Shown: positions 11,401 to 24,211, counted from the stretch's first letter. The stretch: 64,000 nucleotides of DNA from Vespula vulgaris (GCF_905475345.1 NC_066588.1:11856473-11920472); one strand, 5' to 3'. Notes: generated by a model from the letters alone, not told the origin. Made by a program: numbers and translations.

Positions 11401-11990
11401 TTGGACGAGTACTATTTTCAAAATAATTTTCGACCGACAACCTACAGTTATTCTTACGACGATACACGATGATTTCGTAAAATTTTATTACGTTTGGTTC
11501 TCCTAATCTTGTGTTTAAACGTCATGAAAAGTTTACACGCGTACGAATATACGCAATTAGAAATGAAAATAATTCGCGCAGAACTTGAAATTTGAAAAAT
11601 TCCTTTTTTATCAAAAATTATAACTAGACAAAGCTTCCTTCGATAGTAGTTGCATAAAACGTTATTTACGTTCGTATTGAAAAATATGAACTCGCAAAAA
11701 GTTTTTTGATATTTATTTGATTTGAAAATTTGTATTATAAGTTCGTTCTAATACTTTCAAAAGCGTTTAATATATTTTTCTTCATCTATGTCAAAACTTT
11801 TAGCAACCCTTTTTATTTTCCATTATCTTCTTTAGGGACAAAGCTTAACGCAAATGCTCCCGCACTATTCTGCTTTACTCAAGATAATAATAATGAGAAT
11901 AGGAGAGGGATGAAAATGAAACAGAAAATAGAAAGGTAGGTAAGTAGGTAAGATAGAAAGAAGGAGGAAGGTAAAAAGTGTTATATGTAT
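8451..11990. other. Gene-free AT-rich DNA
   Basis: I see no confident gene, RNA or repeat array in this 3.5 kb. It is AT-rich unique DNA with homopolymer T and A patches (for example 8788-8802). The only item of note is the open frame at 10008-10343, listed separately. A short AGGT repeat lies at about 11936-11952. Confidence 0.6.
10008..10343 (+). other. Unassigned open frame with one membrane-like segment
   Basis: Open on the plus strand from just after a TAG at 10005-10007 to a TGA at 10341-10343, about 111 codons. It has no ATG until after the hydrophobic stretch (ATG near 10158), so it would have to be an internal or 3' exon. The translation holds one hydrophobic run, SFVFILFIFFYFYML (about 10116-10163), followed by basic HRRQDRW and a polar, N/S-rich tail ending NSNLLISK. 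That shape would fit a single-pass membrane protein, but the family is not recognised. The hydrophobic run is simply T-rich DNA, so chance is at least as likely. Confidence 0.15.
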
Positions 11991-12075
11991 AGATGTTACG
12001 TCATGAAAGCACGAATGTATTCTTGTTTATCGGTCACCAGAATATTTTCGTGAAGACTTTACGAAGAAGAAACGA

Positions 12076-12102
12076 AAGAGAGAGAGAGAGAGAGAGAGAG
12101 AG
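12076..12102. repeat. (GA)n microsatellite
   Basis: GA run of about 27 bp inside a longer A/G-rich stretch (12060-12175) that ends with (AAT)n and AAG units. Confidence 0.95.
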
Positions 12103-14014
12103 AAGAAGAAGAAAAGACAAGAAAGAAAAAGAGGAAGAAACAAGAATAATAATAATAAGAAGAAAGAATATCTTCTTCTCTTAGTAAAAAGTAAATAAAT
12201 TTTACTTTGAAAATTCGTGGTATTCTAAAATCTGTTTTCATTACGAACAAATGATATCGATTACGAATAAAACGTGTTAAATAGTCGATTTAACGAAATA
12301 CTAGCGAAGTTGAGGAATTTATCTGATTGATATAACGAAACTGTAAAACCCCTTTAAATCTATCCTACTGTAACATCCATCGAACGTCTCGAATTCTAAC
12401 ACGGAAGTGGTACAACAGCTTTGACTTCGGAAGATTCCTGCATTGTTTCGGCTTCGTAAAACGAAAGGGTAAACTTCAGGGACGGAACTTCCGGAAGTCG
12501 GATTGCTTGGGTACACTATTGCAGGACTGCGAGCAAATGTTGGACGGGTTTATCGAGAAGCCTGAAGGTATGGGACAGAAACGAGGTGTATCGAGAAAGA
12601 GGAAAGGATCTCTGTGCTATATCCATCCTCCATCTGCACTACTACCCCCTACTCCTCACGCAAACCTCCATTTGCTACTATCGAAGCTCTAGGTATCTTG
12701 AGATTCAAAGCCCTCGAACTACTCTTTGAAACTTCAACCGTTGTTCCCATTGATTTTTTGGCCACGACTTTCAATCGAACTTCTATTCTTAAGTTAGAGA
12801 TCCAATACACTTTAACCTAAGATTTATAATATTATTGTTATAAAATTTTGTTGTTGATTTGCAAATCGATCGACGTCGATATAATTAATTTTTGTTACCA
12901 GAATAATGAATGGATTTGTAAGAGTCATACATACATCGATATTGTTTAATCCGATTTTGTCGCAATTAGTGGATCAATTTTTGTCGTTGTTGGAAGAAGA
13001 GAAAACCTTGAAAAATTACATAGCTATAATAAATACGATCGAATGTACGATAAAAATCCTCTACAGGATAAAATTCTGGTCGCAATAAAATCGCAATCCG
13101 CGGAACGCTTTTAATCCCTCCAATCTCCCGACAATGACGATCGTTCATTCTCGTCGATCGAAGAACGATGCTCGGAAATCGCGAGAGGGAGAGAATGTCA
13201 GGCGACGCCGCAGCACAGCATTTTTTATCGATTCGACCACCAAACCGTGGCTTTTCCAACGTCGTTTCGAGGCCAAAAGTCTCGGACACGAAAAGTGGAT
13301 ATGTCGGATGCTCGTCGAAATGAAAGTCTTCGATCGGTCAATAAAATCACCGACTATAATACGTCGAATTATTTTACTTTTTTTCTTTATCGAAATCAGA
13401 AAAAGATTAAACAGATCGACTTATTATTCGTTTATAATTTAAATGCATAAATAATTATATAATATGATCCGTAATTAATTAATGTTAACATACGATCGGT
13501 CAAACGTACATCACACGAACGAGTGACATTCAGATAGATGATGAAACATTCCTTGATTTATTATAATTTTCTCTTTAATTATTACATACGACAAAAACAA
13601 AAATATTCTTCTGTAATTGCTGCCGTTTACGAAATATATAAAAAGGAGAAAGTAATTGGTAACAACTTGAAAAAATGTAAAGAGAAAGAGAGAGTACATT
13701 TTTATCGATTAACGATAATTGATGTTGACGTTATGAACGTAACAATAAACAAAAAGAATGGAGATGAAAAATGCGAAGGTGAATTTGCTCGTAGTTGTCA
13801 GGAAAGCTAAAAAACGGACAACGCAGCGTTCAGAATCGAGCTACTATATGAGCTTTCGAATACCCTTTTTTTTGGTTCTAGGTGGTAGTGGGTGAAGAGG
13901 AGGGTAAAAGAGGGTGGATGCACGATCGACCGGTGACCAATATCAGTTGACGGCGCTGTAATAAACTTCGGGCCAGCGTGCTCGAATCTTCTTTTTCTCT
14001 CTTCTTCTTCTTTT

Positions 14015-14018
<4 letters not shown>

Positions 14019-14050
<32 letters not shown>
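14019..14050. repeat. (CT)n microsatellite
   Basis: CT run of about 32 bp preceded by CTT units. The minus-strand frame across it reads R/E/K-rich, which is repeat translation. Confidence 0.95.
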
Positions 14051-14057
<7 letters not shown>

Positions 14058-14397
14058 ATTCACTCTTTTTCTTTCTCTATCTATCTGTATCCTTCTCATC
14101 CGCCATGCTTCATTATTGACGCAATAATATGTGACACTGCATGCCTTCGCATATGTACTACGTGCAATAGCACGAAAATCAGCAGATCCTGCGTAGAACG
14201 TCACGCAATATTTTACTCCCTATATAACTCATACTACGAATATCATCCGTATGTATGTGAACGCGCACGGATTTATGAAAATACGAAACTTTAATTAACC
14301 CACTAAGATTAAATATCGTACATTTGAGTTCGTGACTCGGTTTAACGCTCAACGTTTCTACTTTGAAACAAGGAGAGAAGATTCCGTTAATCATTTC

Positions 14398-15052
14398 GAG
14401 ATCTTTCACTAGAGCCATTTTGTCATTTCTTTTCGTGAAATTTCATGAATTTGTTGTCATTCTTTTTACAGTAAATATCACAAAGATTCTAATCATGAAT
14501 GAATTCTTACCACGTGGCGGTTGTTTTCTTCAAAATTTACTTCGTTACTGAATTATCGCGATAATGAAAAGATTAACAGAAATCTTTGTTCTCCTTTAAT
14601 TCCAACGTACAATGTATAAGCGAATGAGATATTTTACTGGACCATTTCGCTATTTTGCCTCATGAAATTTCATGAATTTGTTCAGTCATTCTTTCTACAG
14701 CAAAGATTCTAATCCTGAATGAATTCTTACCACGTGGCGGTTGTGCGTTTTTCAAGATTTACTTCGTTATTGAAATGTCGCGATAATGAAAAGATTAACA
14801 GAAATCTTTGTTCTCCTTTAATTCCAACGTACAATATATAAGCGAATGAGATCTTTCACTGGACCATTTTGCTATTTTGCCTCATGAAATTTCATGAATT
14901 TGTTCAGTCATTCATTTTACAATAAATATTACAAAGATTCTAATCATGAATAAATTCTTACCTAGTAACGGTTGTATTTTTTTCAAGATTTACTTCGTTA
15001 TCAAAATATGGCGATAACAAAAAGATCATCAGAAATCCTTGTTCTCCTCTAA
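14398..15052. repeat. Three-copy tandem repeat, 222-228-bp unit
   Basis: Copies at 14398-14625, 14626-14847 and 14848-about 15052. Each begins gagat-ttt/ctt-cact and carries, in order, ATGAAATTTCATGAATTTGTT, CAAAGATTCTAATC-TGAAT, AATTCTTACC, AAGATTTACTTCGTTA or a close variant, CGATAA, AGATTAACAGAAATC or a variant, and TTGTTCTCCT. Copies 1 and 2 contain the palindrome CACGTG (14511-14516 and 14731-14736) and CGCGATAA; the third copy has lost both (CCTAGTAACGG and GGCGATAA). No long reading frame runs through the unit, and I do not recognise its family. Confidence 0.93.
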
Positions 15053-15870
15053 CTATTTCTTCAGTCGAGCCCAAATTGCTTCAAAGTTGTATCAGTCGAA
15101 GTCAGCGACTTTTACTCCACATCAAAAATACTCCATTATTAAAGACCGTAATTTCCTTCGACGAAGATCTTTAAACTCTTATATCCTTAATAATTCATCC
15201 AGCAATTTGATTCTTCGTAATAGGAAATCATTCGATATTTTATCATCGTCGTATCCGTACTTTCGATTATTCTCGATTAGTTTCGAAATAATTCGTTTGA
15301 AGTTAAACGTTTTAAACGTAATACACAGGAGCAAAATACAGGAACGAGAGCTTACATGAATTTAACACATCCTGTCTCGCGTGTAAGCGTGGTGGTCCTT
15401 CAAGCTCGTCGAGCAGTTTCGGAACGATCGAAGTGTCAGAGACAGAAAGCGAAGCTTTTCCTGAGCGCAGCAAGAGAAAATGATTTACGTCTTGGGCCGG
15501 TGCTTGCACCGCTCAGTTTATGAGACTTTCATGCTTAAAAGCAATTTCCGTAACGGGCTGAAAGCTTCGCGGGTAGACGGGTGGACTGGTGAACGGGTGA
15601 GAGAGGGGGTGGGAGGGCAGAGAGGCAGGCAGAGAGGCAGGCAAGCAAGCGGGTGGAAAGGAAAAGTGGAGGTAAAAACGATGACGACGCGCGCCAGTGC
15701 ACGTTGCACTGCAACGCAGTCCTTCGTTGTACGTTCGTAAGCTTTTAAAAAACTTTTCCTCTATGGTACGTCGACTCGTCGAACTCGAATTTTTCCTGAC
15801 CTAGATAGATGAAGTTTCATTTTCCATGTCAAATTCACTCTCGGAGTTCTTCCACGTGCTTTATATGTAA

Positions 15871-15923
15871 GAAGAAGAAGAAAAAGAAGAAGAAGAAGAA
15901 GGAGAACAACAACAACAACAACA
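15871..15923. repeat. Adjacent (GAA)n and (AAC)n microsatellites
   Basis: GAA/AAG units occupy about 15871-15900 and AAC units 15904-15923, with a 3-bp junction. This is a compound trinucleotide array. Confidence 0.93.
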
Positions 15924-17953
15924 CTCCCGATGAGATCACATTTTTATCACGAGAAAATTCGAAAAAGCCCGTCGTCCAAACGGATTGATCACTAATTTCA
16001 ATGAAATAGAAAGAAGAAATGAAATGGAAACGATCCCTAAGAAAACAAAAGTTGGATTATAGACGACGTGCCTTTTGTTTATCGTATAACAACGTAGAAA
16101 AGAATTGGGGAAAAAAAAAACGAGAAGATAACTCGGCGTGATCGAAGTGCGATTCGCGGAGTCCTCTGGACTCGACTGACGGTACGTGCAGACCACGGCA
16201 GGGCCGTCGAGATGGAGGGTGCAAAAAGGGTGACGGTGGGGGCACGAAAAGAGGGAAGGACGACTGGGAGAGGGTGGAAGAGAGCAGGATAGAGCGAGAT
16301 AGAGAAGGAACGAGAGAAGAAGAGAGATAGAGATAGAGTCGGACGCGCCGTCGCCTTGATGCTGTTTCCGTGATATCCACCTTCCACAAGTTTTCACGAA
16401 ATGAATCGTATAACGTTTCATGTATTCCGGATCTCCTTGAAAATCTATTCGGTATTAATTATCGAATGTTGACGTTAATAAAACAGTATACATATATCGA
16501 ATAAAATTGAAATAAAAGTTAAACAATGTTCTTTAGACGAGATACAAGATTAAATATAGATTTACATTTATCCTTTTGTCATTTAATACGACGATATTTT
16601 CGTGCTCTCCTCTCATTATATTAATCGTCCGCACGTACGAGTGAACTAACTTAAGAGTTAGTAAAATTCGTCGGAGAGAATCTATACCGTTTACATATCG
16701 AGGCAGCTACTCTTCACATCGACCTACATTCGTGGCTAATATCCGGCTGTATTAGCCAGTCGTGAACTTCTACCTCAACTCTACTGCTTAGCCTCAGCAC
16801 GCAGGTTCCAACGTAATGAGCTGTAAACTATGACCCACTACTCTATTCCAAATGTACGATCGAAAATCGTATCTCGACAGAGTAACGTATCTACATACAA
16901 GTATGGCTATGTGTCTATGCGTACACACACACACACATATATATAATATCGATTATCGATATTCCATTCGTCGTACTATCAAAGTACACGCGAGGGTTCC
17001 TTTGTAACACGTTATTACTTTAAAATTCAATCGCAAAGTTAATGTCACAATGATCTCATTCTATTTCGTCTAGTCTAAGATAAAATTTATATCATAGAAT
17101 GGAAATTGCTCGTCCTATCGATTTGACCGTCAAAACTTTCTTTCTTGCGTATTTTCTTTCAAACTCTATGACCTGATTCTTCATTCGATAATTATATATA
17201 TCACGAAAATCGTGAACCATTGACAAAGCAATCGTAAATATCCGTAGAGGAATTTTGAGTTTATCGTATATTTCGTTAAAATTGTTTTTCATATCGTTTT
17301 ATCAAAGGTTTCGCACAGTGGATATGTATGACATATGATATTTGTCGCTTCCATTCCAACTGCGTAATATCGTCGCAACAGTAACATCGAGAATGATTAA
17401 ATGATTATATCATCGAGCGATATCACCATTCAAGCGAAGTTTGAAGTTTAGATTTAAATAAAAGAAATTGTAAAAATCTCGCGCCAGACGTTGCTTTTGC
17501 TTTTACTATTATTAATAATCATATTAACAACTGCTTTACTATTAAACTGTTTCATTTAATATTAAACCATTTTACAACTACTTACTATCAAACAATTTTT
17601 ACTCTTATTAAATCATTATAGTTAAATCATAACATTTATTCCATATTTTAAACAATAAAGTTAACAAAGAAAATATCTTTAACGATAGTAAACTTCGAAC
17701 GAAATAGAAAACAATCACAAAACAAAGCTATGCCCAATATTAATAATTAAAAGCGATTTAGCAATCAGTAACATAATGAAAGAGAAATAGAGAAACGAAT
17801 CGGAGGAACATTTTGATTGAATCCCAGAAACGTGTACTACTGTTCAAGGAAACATAAATAAAGAATAACAAAGAATAGAAATACAAATGGTAGTGGAACG
17901 AGAGGAGGAGAAAAGAGAAAGAGAGAGAAAGAGAAAAAGACACAAAGAAAGAA

Positions 17954-17958
<5 letters not shown>

Positions 17959-17984
<26 letters not shown>
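17959..17984. repeat. (GA)n microsatellite
   Basis: GA run of about 26 bp at the end of a longer A/G-rich stretch (about 17905-17990). Frames on the minus strand are F/L/S-rich repeat translations. Confidence 0.95.
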
Positions 17985-17990
<6 letters not shown>

Positions 17991-18494
17991 TTGGAAATTT
18001 GGTACGAGCCTATGGGGGGTGCAAAAGTGTATAAGTGTGTAGAAGTGCATTCAAGAATCATATTTCTCGGAAGATCTCGTAACTACGAACGCAAGGAACG
18101 AATCTATCCTATTTGGCTTTCAGGTTGGCTCCTAGGAAGAGGAAGAAAGAAGGAGAGAGGAGCTGAGTAGAGTGGCTTGTGCTCCTGACAGCTAGAAAAT
18201 AAATATTTGCACGTATTTCACCGATTAGTCCGTTATAAGCGACGCGAGACGACTACCAAGACGCGACTCCGCGATTACTCACCCTACTTTCATCTCCTTC
18301 CACTCTTACTCCCACCCACTTCCACCCACTTTCCACCCTTCCACCAGACTCCACGAGTCGCTGCAACTCTCGACTGGGAGCTTATTGAAAGGACTAAGGA
18401 CCCGTTTCTATACCCAATTCGCATTAATGCATTAATATGAAATTCCTCGAGTTCTTTTCATCCCTTCTTTCTTCTCTCGATTTTGCTCGATTTT

Positions 18495-18495
<1 letters not shown>

Positions 18496-18536
<41 letters not shown>
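18496..18536. repeat. (CT)n microsatellite
   Basis: Perfect CT run of 41 bp. Confidence 0.96.
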
Positions 18537-18539
<3 letters not shown>

Positions 18540-18946
18540 TCTCTTCTCTTTCTTTCTCGTTGAAAATACAACGTGTAGATATGAGGGCTTTATTAAACGC
18601 TGAAACGATTTAATCCAACGTATAGCTACGTAGAACGTTAAATATAGTACACGCGAGTATAATATAAATAATTCTTGAAATTCGATGCATGATTCATGGC
18701 GAACGATTGATTTTTTATTTTCCACGTACCGAGTCGATTTACAGCATGTCAACGTAGGACGATATATTACGAGGTAACGTCGTAATTAAACCCCAGCCCA
18801 TTAAACGGTATTACACTGCTGTTCTTTGTACCTCTCTAAAATCAAACGAATAAGCATTAGCAAAGTAATTTATTCTTCAGCAAGTTAGCACGTTCCGTGC
18901 CGACGCTTTGATGCAGAATAGCGAGGTGCCAAATTGGTCCCTTCTA

Positions 18947-18948
<2 letters not shown>

Positions 18949-18981
<33 letters not shown>
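18949..18981. repeat. (CT)n microsatellite
   Basis: CT run of about 33 bp followed by TTTCTC units to about 19000. Confidence 0.95.
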
Positions 18982-18983
<2 letters not shown>

Positions 18984-19323
18984 TTCTCTCTCTTTCTCTG
19001 CTCCTCGTTTCTCGCTTTCCTCGTCCGGTTGAAATCGTCACGAACGCGACGAACGTCGGGTACGACCGAATTGAATCTCTACGAAATCCCGGTAGACGTC
19101 CCCCGTTGCGCGTTGCTCCAGTTGACGTTTCAGATTTCCAACAGCAGTAGGAGCAGCAACGAGAGTTGCATTAGCATGCAACACACGAATCGCACGAGTC
19201 GTCGATGCGTGTCACGTCGCGAGCCCAGGCGTCGCATTCCTGCGGAGGTGCCCTTAAAGGGTGACACGTTATACCGTTTAGCTGCTCTCTGTCCTTCTGT
19301 TCTCTCTCTCTTTCCCTCTCTCT

Positions 19324-19352
19324 CACACACACACACACAAACACATACACAA
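19324..19352. repeat. (AC)n microsatellite
   Basis: AC run (19324-19339) continuing imperfectly to about 19352, directly after CT-rich sequence. Confidence 0.93.
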
Positions 19353-19492
19353 TCCGGTGATTCGTACTTTGCAAATCTCCCATTGAAAGGGACCTTCGAT
19401 CTGCTTTCCAAAGATTGTCGAATCGGCTGCTTTTACGAAGGAATACTGTCAAAGGGATCAGGTTTCAGACAAAGGGATGATGTAGTATTAAT

Positions 19493-19496
<4 letters not shown>

Positions 19497-19529
<33 letters not shown>
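19497..19529. repeat. (GA)n microsatellite
   Basis: GA run of about 33 bp. Confidence 0.95.
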
Positions 19530-19533
<4 letters not shown>

Positions 19534-19906
19534 GAGAGACACTTGCTTCTTAGCGTTGTTTCAAAGACGTAAATAGAAATTTTTTAAGTATCTAACCAGA
19601 AATGCATTGTTTTATGTATCCGATAAGGATTACCTTTGTGCGCTAAAAATTTATTTCCACTTGAGGATTTTCTAATCAGAAATTTAGTATACAGCGATAA
19701 GACTCATATCATTAAAAGAGGATGATCACGAACGAACGAAGGAAGAAATCCCGGTGAGATTAATCTATCCTGGAACGGATCACGCGAAGGAAAAGTAAAC
19801 CAGAGTGCTACACGACTGCCTCGGTATTACCGTTGTGCCAAGCGCGTAAAGCTTAGAAGCAAAGTAGGTCAAGGATGTACATAGCAAGCGAAATAGAGAA
19901 CTGTGC

Positions 19907-19910
<4 letters not shown>

Positions 19911-19947
<37 letters not shown>
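19911..19947. repeat. (TC)n microsatellite
   Basis: TC run of 37 bp, followed by interrupted TTTC units near 19980-20000. Confidence 0.95.
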
Positions 19948-19952
<5 letters not shown>

Positions 19953-21741
19953 CCTCATTCGTTGGAGAACCCGTTAGATCTTTCTTTCTTTCTCTTTCTA
20001 CCTCTCTTTATCTATCTTTCCTTTTCCCTATTTCAAAGCCGTGAAATAAAGACGAAATTACTTTTCAAAAGCTTACCTAATTAACCTCGAAGAAGTCGAC
20101 ACAAGTTATGAAGCACGAAAGCTCCATTGAAAACTCTTTTTATAGAAGGGGGCAAAAAATTAAGAGGATGGCAAAAAGACAAAAAGATAAAGACACGTCA
20201 GGGTGGATGAAAAGTTTCATCGACAAAGAGAAAATGAGTAAGTGAATGAACTTTGACGTTTTGACGTTTTCGATAATGTTCGATTGATTCTTCTTGTGAA
20301 TATAATCTGTTTCTTTTCCACTTTTCTTCTCTTTCCTTTTTCATTTTTCTTTTAAATAGAAAGAAACGAAGAGTCATAAATCGTTTTAATTCATAAATAG
20401 AAGAAAATCTTTATTACGATTCTACAACCCTACTATTATCTGCCAAAGGTGAAAGGAAAAAGAGAAAAAGGAAGAGAGAAAGAGAGAGAGAGAGAGGGAC
20501 AGAGGAAAAACAAGTGTTCAAAGTCAAGAATTTGAAAATCTATGAGGGAATTTAAATCTAATGAAATTGGCAGACACTTCTCCCGATGTTATAGAACACG
20601 ACGAGAGTCTATGTGGAATAACATTCTTAGCATAAAATATGGGTTATATGTGAGCAAGAATATGTACCTACATATATGTAGATATAAAGAAAAGAGAAAG
20701 AATAAAGAAGATAAAGAGCTAGCGAGCAAGCGAGAAAAAGAAAGAGAGAGAGAGAGAAAGAGAAATAGAGAAAGAAAAACATTGTCGTCGTAGTCCTTCT
20801 TGGTAAAGGTTCTTGGAGAAAGCCAGTGTGGTAGCCGTTAGTCGGCTAGAGAGAATGCAGCAAGGGAGGGTACTAATGTTTCCACCGTGAAAGACTAACA
20901 TCCTCACCATTTTGCACGAAGAAATACGATGAGAGACGGCGCATTATGAGATAAACATTATAAACTGCCTCGGCTCTTGCAACCGACCCCTCCACCATAC
21001 TCGGCAACAGTAAACTCGGAGCAACCCTTAACCACCTCTTTTTCCTTGCGCCATCTACGTTTTTGCGTGTGCCTTTCTCTCTCATCGAATGCATTGAAAC
21101 AAGTTTAACCTCCTACTCGCTACTTACATCACTCGCTATTTCTTTCTTCTAACGGGTAGCAAATTAGGTGTATTTGATGCATCCTTTGTCACGTACAATA
21201 CTTAACCTTATTTGCTCAGTTTGTAATAAGTTTATCTTATGCATTGGTGTTATTAACAGATACAAATATTGTATGCAAATATTTTATCGTGATCATGATC
21301 ATGATTAATCAAGAGTAAAGAAGGAAACGAAGGGATTTACAAATAACGATTAAGGATTAGAGAAAATAGTCGCTTTGTTTAGAATGTCTGAGGAAAGATT
21401 TACGGAATAAGTAATAAGAAAGTATGATGCATCCAGGGCATTTGAAATTCTCTTTGACCATCCCTCTTCCTTTTTCTTTTCTTTCTAGTGCGTAAAAGCG
21501 CGAAGAAAAAAAAGAGAAATAAAGAAATACGAACGAGCGATACACTTGTCGTCGACGTCCAGGCCAGGAACGACCCCAAGATATCAGCAACATGAAAGTG
21601 CTATTTATAGAGAGACGCCTTGTGCAGTTTCACGGCAGTTGGGAAGCAGTGTATAACCCAGCGTGGCCCACGAATGCGCGAAAGCTTCTGTGTACCATGC
21701 CACGAACTAAACTTCGCACGTTATTTATTTACGTTACTCTG

Positions 21742-21742
21742 C

Positions 21743-21777
<35 letters not shown>

Positions 21778-21893
21778 CTCTTTCTTTCTCTTTCTATCTC
21801 TCTCTCTCTCTCTCTCTTTCTTTTTTTCTCTCTTTATTGCTCCCTTTTTTGTTCTTCTCTTTCTTTCTTTCTTTCTTTCTTTCTTCTTTTTTT
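21742..21893. repeat. Polypyrimidine tract of CT and CTTT units
   Basis: About 150 bp with nearly all C and T on the plus strand, built from CT runs (21742-21760), TTTC runs, another CT run (about 21797-21816) and a (TTTC)n run (about 21859-21883). All the frames through it are S/L/F-rich on one strand and K/R/E-rich on the other. Confidence 0.93.
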
Positions 21894-23000
21894 CTGAACC
21901 TAGAACTGGCTCGAACCAACCACCCCCACTTTTACCCTCTTTCCACTTACTCCGTATTCGTCTTTCAAGAATTCGCAGACGACGATAGTTAACAATCACT
22001 TACCGACTGACTTCTAATATTACTGCTATCACTAACATGAAGTCTTCAATCGTCCGTGTACTATTATTCAATATTAAATTATCGGCTTTGTTCTATACCC
22101 AATAATCTATCGACGACAAGAAAGTTTCTGTTTTCTTCTGCGGTTCTACGTTTCGTCGTCTTCCATGTTTGCAGATTCGTTTGTTCGTGTATGATAATAT
22201 AATTGTGCAAGAATAACAGTGTAACAGTGTTTCACCGACGTTTGAAAAAATCTTTCTCTATGTTACTTGCGTGAATAACCGAATGTCCGACCGATTATTG
22301 CCCTTTGCCATTTAACCGCATGATTGCATGACCGCTTTCTGACCTTTATTACTCGGCTAACATGAACTGTTTCTCATAGACGAGAGAAGATTATCCTAGA
22401 TTCCTACGTCAAATGCATCAAGATGCAAAGCGATCTTGAATTCCGAATGTTCTAATTTCTATCGAGCTATTCATAAAATTAGTACTGATATCAACATAGA
22501 AATGATTTAAAAATGTAACATGATATTTGAAGAAAGATCGTAATGTTATCAATATCGTAAAGTTGATAAAATTAAAAATATTAAATAAAAATTGTGATTA
22601 GCCTTAAAAATGTAAAAACATCGTTCGAAAGCTTGTCATAAGAGAAACATAAAATCATAGTTTCTTTTTCATAAAACAAACGATAGGTAAAAACGAAAAG
22701 ATTGGTCAATAATACGCTGCTGATGTCCTTCTGATGATAACACGCGGTCGTAGCCCTTAAATAAGTAAAAACGAAGTGTACATCTTTCGGTGTATATCTC
22801 GGGATAGTAGATCGACTTTTGAAGGGTAGAAAAGAGAGAAAGGGTGAAGAATAGAGAAAGGAGAGAAAGAGAAAACGAGAGAGAAAGAGAGAGAGGATAA
22901 AAACGGAAGCTCTTTTTTCCGCCAACGATTTAAATATGCAACTCGTTGAATGATGTACGTTAAAGCCTCTCGAGCTGGCTGCACTTGCTTTCTCGTCCTT

Positions 23001-23001
<1 letters not shown>

Positions 23002-23039
<38 letters not shown>
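23002..23039. repeat. (CT)n microsatellite
   Basis: CT run of 38 bp continuing as CTAT/CTCT units to about 23068. Confidence 0.95.
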
Positions 23040-23047
<8 letters not shown>

Positions 23048-23237
23048 CTATCTCTGTCTCTCTTTCTCTTCATGAGAGTATACTGTCGTTACGAGAATGA
23101 TAGGCACGCTAGCGGAAACGCAGCAGCAACGGAGGAATAATTTAGTGCGGCCGTTTTACCGCGTCCTTGTCGCCCGATCGTATTTGATTCTTTTCTTTTT
23201 TTTTTCTATCTAACCTGTTTCTAGACTCGAGTATGTT

Positions 23238-23270
23238 ATCTCTCTCTCTCTCTCTTTTTCTCTCTCTCTG

Positions 23271-23315
<45 letters not shown>
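23238..23315. repeat. Interrupted (CT)n tract
   Basis: CT runs interrupted by TTTT and CTGT, about 78 bp long, with the longest pure run at about 23279-23312. Confidence 0.94.
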
Positions 23316-23317
<2 letters not shown>

Positions 23318-24160
23318 GTTGTGTACGTGTAGGTGCATTGGTATCGCTCGAGTTCGTCGATCGGTGATCGCTTATCGGGTGCTACGCTTTAAAGCTTTCC
23401 GGAATAGCCGAGTTTGAACGGATAATCGAATATCGCTCGCGTTTCGTAGCGATCGACTTTATGCGATTACCGTTTTGTCATTTTTCTGCGAGGCGAGTCT
23501 GCGTTAGAATTAACGGTGTTTGATCATTCGTTAAAAGAAAAAAGGTATTACGTTAATGCGACATTTTTAACGTAGTCAAAGAAAGAAAGAAAGATATAAT
23601 TTGAAATATTATCGAGCTTATAAATGAATTAATGTTGGCAAAAGGAGGGATTACAAAAAGTGAGTAAAAAAAGAAGAAGATTAATAATTGCTGAGTCGAA
23701 TTTTTCTAGAACGAATAATTAAGCGATTGTTGTTAGTTTCGAAAAGGAGTAACGATAATAACTGTAAGAAGAGAAATGGATGGAACGATGCAACGTCATG
23801 GTCTAAACGCATTCCATTAATATCATCAAGCACCGATTCGATTCGCACGATCTGCAACAATCGGAGTCGATTTTCGAACGCATTTATTTGCCGCAACGTT
23901 CGATCTCTTCACGCTCGAGCGGCAGAAGCTGTAGTTTGTAGCAGAATCGAGGTAAATATATTTATAGGCTGTAACGCAGCGCGTGTCATGAGATAATACG
24001 GGTGGCCTGGGGAAGGGGTCACAGAAACCAATGATGTTGCTGGTGCTGGATGGTTCAGGCATCTCTCTATCGATATTAATGATAGTGGTAGTTGTAGATG
24101 ATGGTGCGTAAAAACGGCAAAACTATGTAACAAACCATACATACACATACGTACACACAC

Positions 24161-24163
<3 letters not shown>

Positions 24164-24208
<45 letters not shown>
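24164..24208. repeat. (TA)n microsatellite
   Basis: TA run of about 45 bp preceded by ACACAC and ATAC units. Confidence 0.96.

Positions 24209-24211
<3 letters not shown>

Larger units (their letters stand above)
11991..14397. other. Gene-free DNA with GA/CT runs and a GC-richer patch
   Basis: Contains a (GA)n run (12076-12102), a purine-rich tail to about 12175, and a GC-richer patch at about 12360-12730 with no convincing reading frame. Overlapping open frames at 12966-13442 run on opposite strands and have no known domain. A CT run follows at 14019-14050. No gene is supported. Confidence 0.55.
15053..18000. other. Gene-free DNA with GC-richer patches
   Basis: GC-richer, CpG-containing patches lie at about 15360-15745 (with a run of AGGCAG/AGGCAAGC units near 15621-15650) and 16140-16385. 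Adjacent (GAA)n and (AAC)n arrays lie at 15871-15923. A short (CA)n/(TA)n sits at 16923-16946 and a GA run at 17959-17984. The minus-strand frames at 15936-16421 are three overlapping registers of a low-complexity S/L/P-rich translation, so I do not call a gene. Confidence 0.55.
18001..21100. other. Gene-free DNA dense in GA/CT runs
   Basis: Five dinucleotide runs (18496-18536, 18949-18981, 19324-19339, 19497-19529, 19911-19947) and a purine-rich stretch at 20455-20500 and 20735-20780. Between them, 19020-19290 is GC-richer and CpG-containing, with overlapping open frames on both strands and no recognised domain. No gene is supported. Confidence 0.55.
21894..24160. other. Gene-free DNA with CT runs
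   Basis: No gene seen. It includes CT runs at 23002-23039 and 23238-23315, and AT-rich unique DNA elsewhere. The open frames at 22581-22984 and 23681-24160 overlap one another on both strands and match no family I know. Confidence 0.55.

Noticed and set aside
15936..16421. Three overlapping minus-strand frames of 102-161 codons
   Set aside because: Three registers of the same S/L/P-rich, pyrimidine-biased stretch; no recognisable domain.
19029..19553. 174-codon plus frame over a GC-richer patch
   Set aside because: Opposing minus frames are equally long, the second half is (AC)n/(GA)n translation, and no domain is seen.
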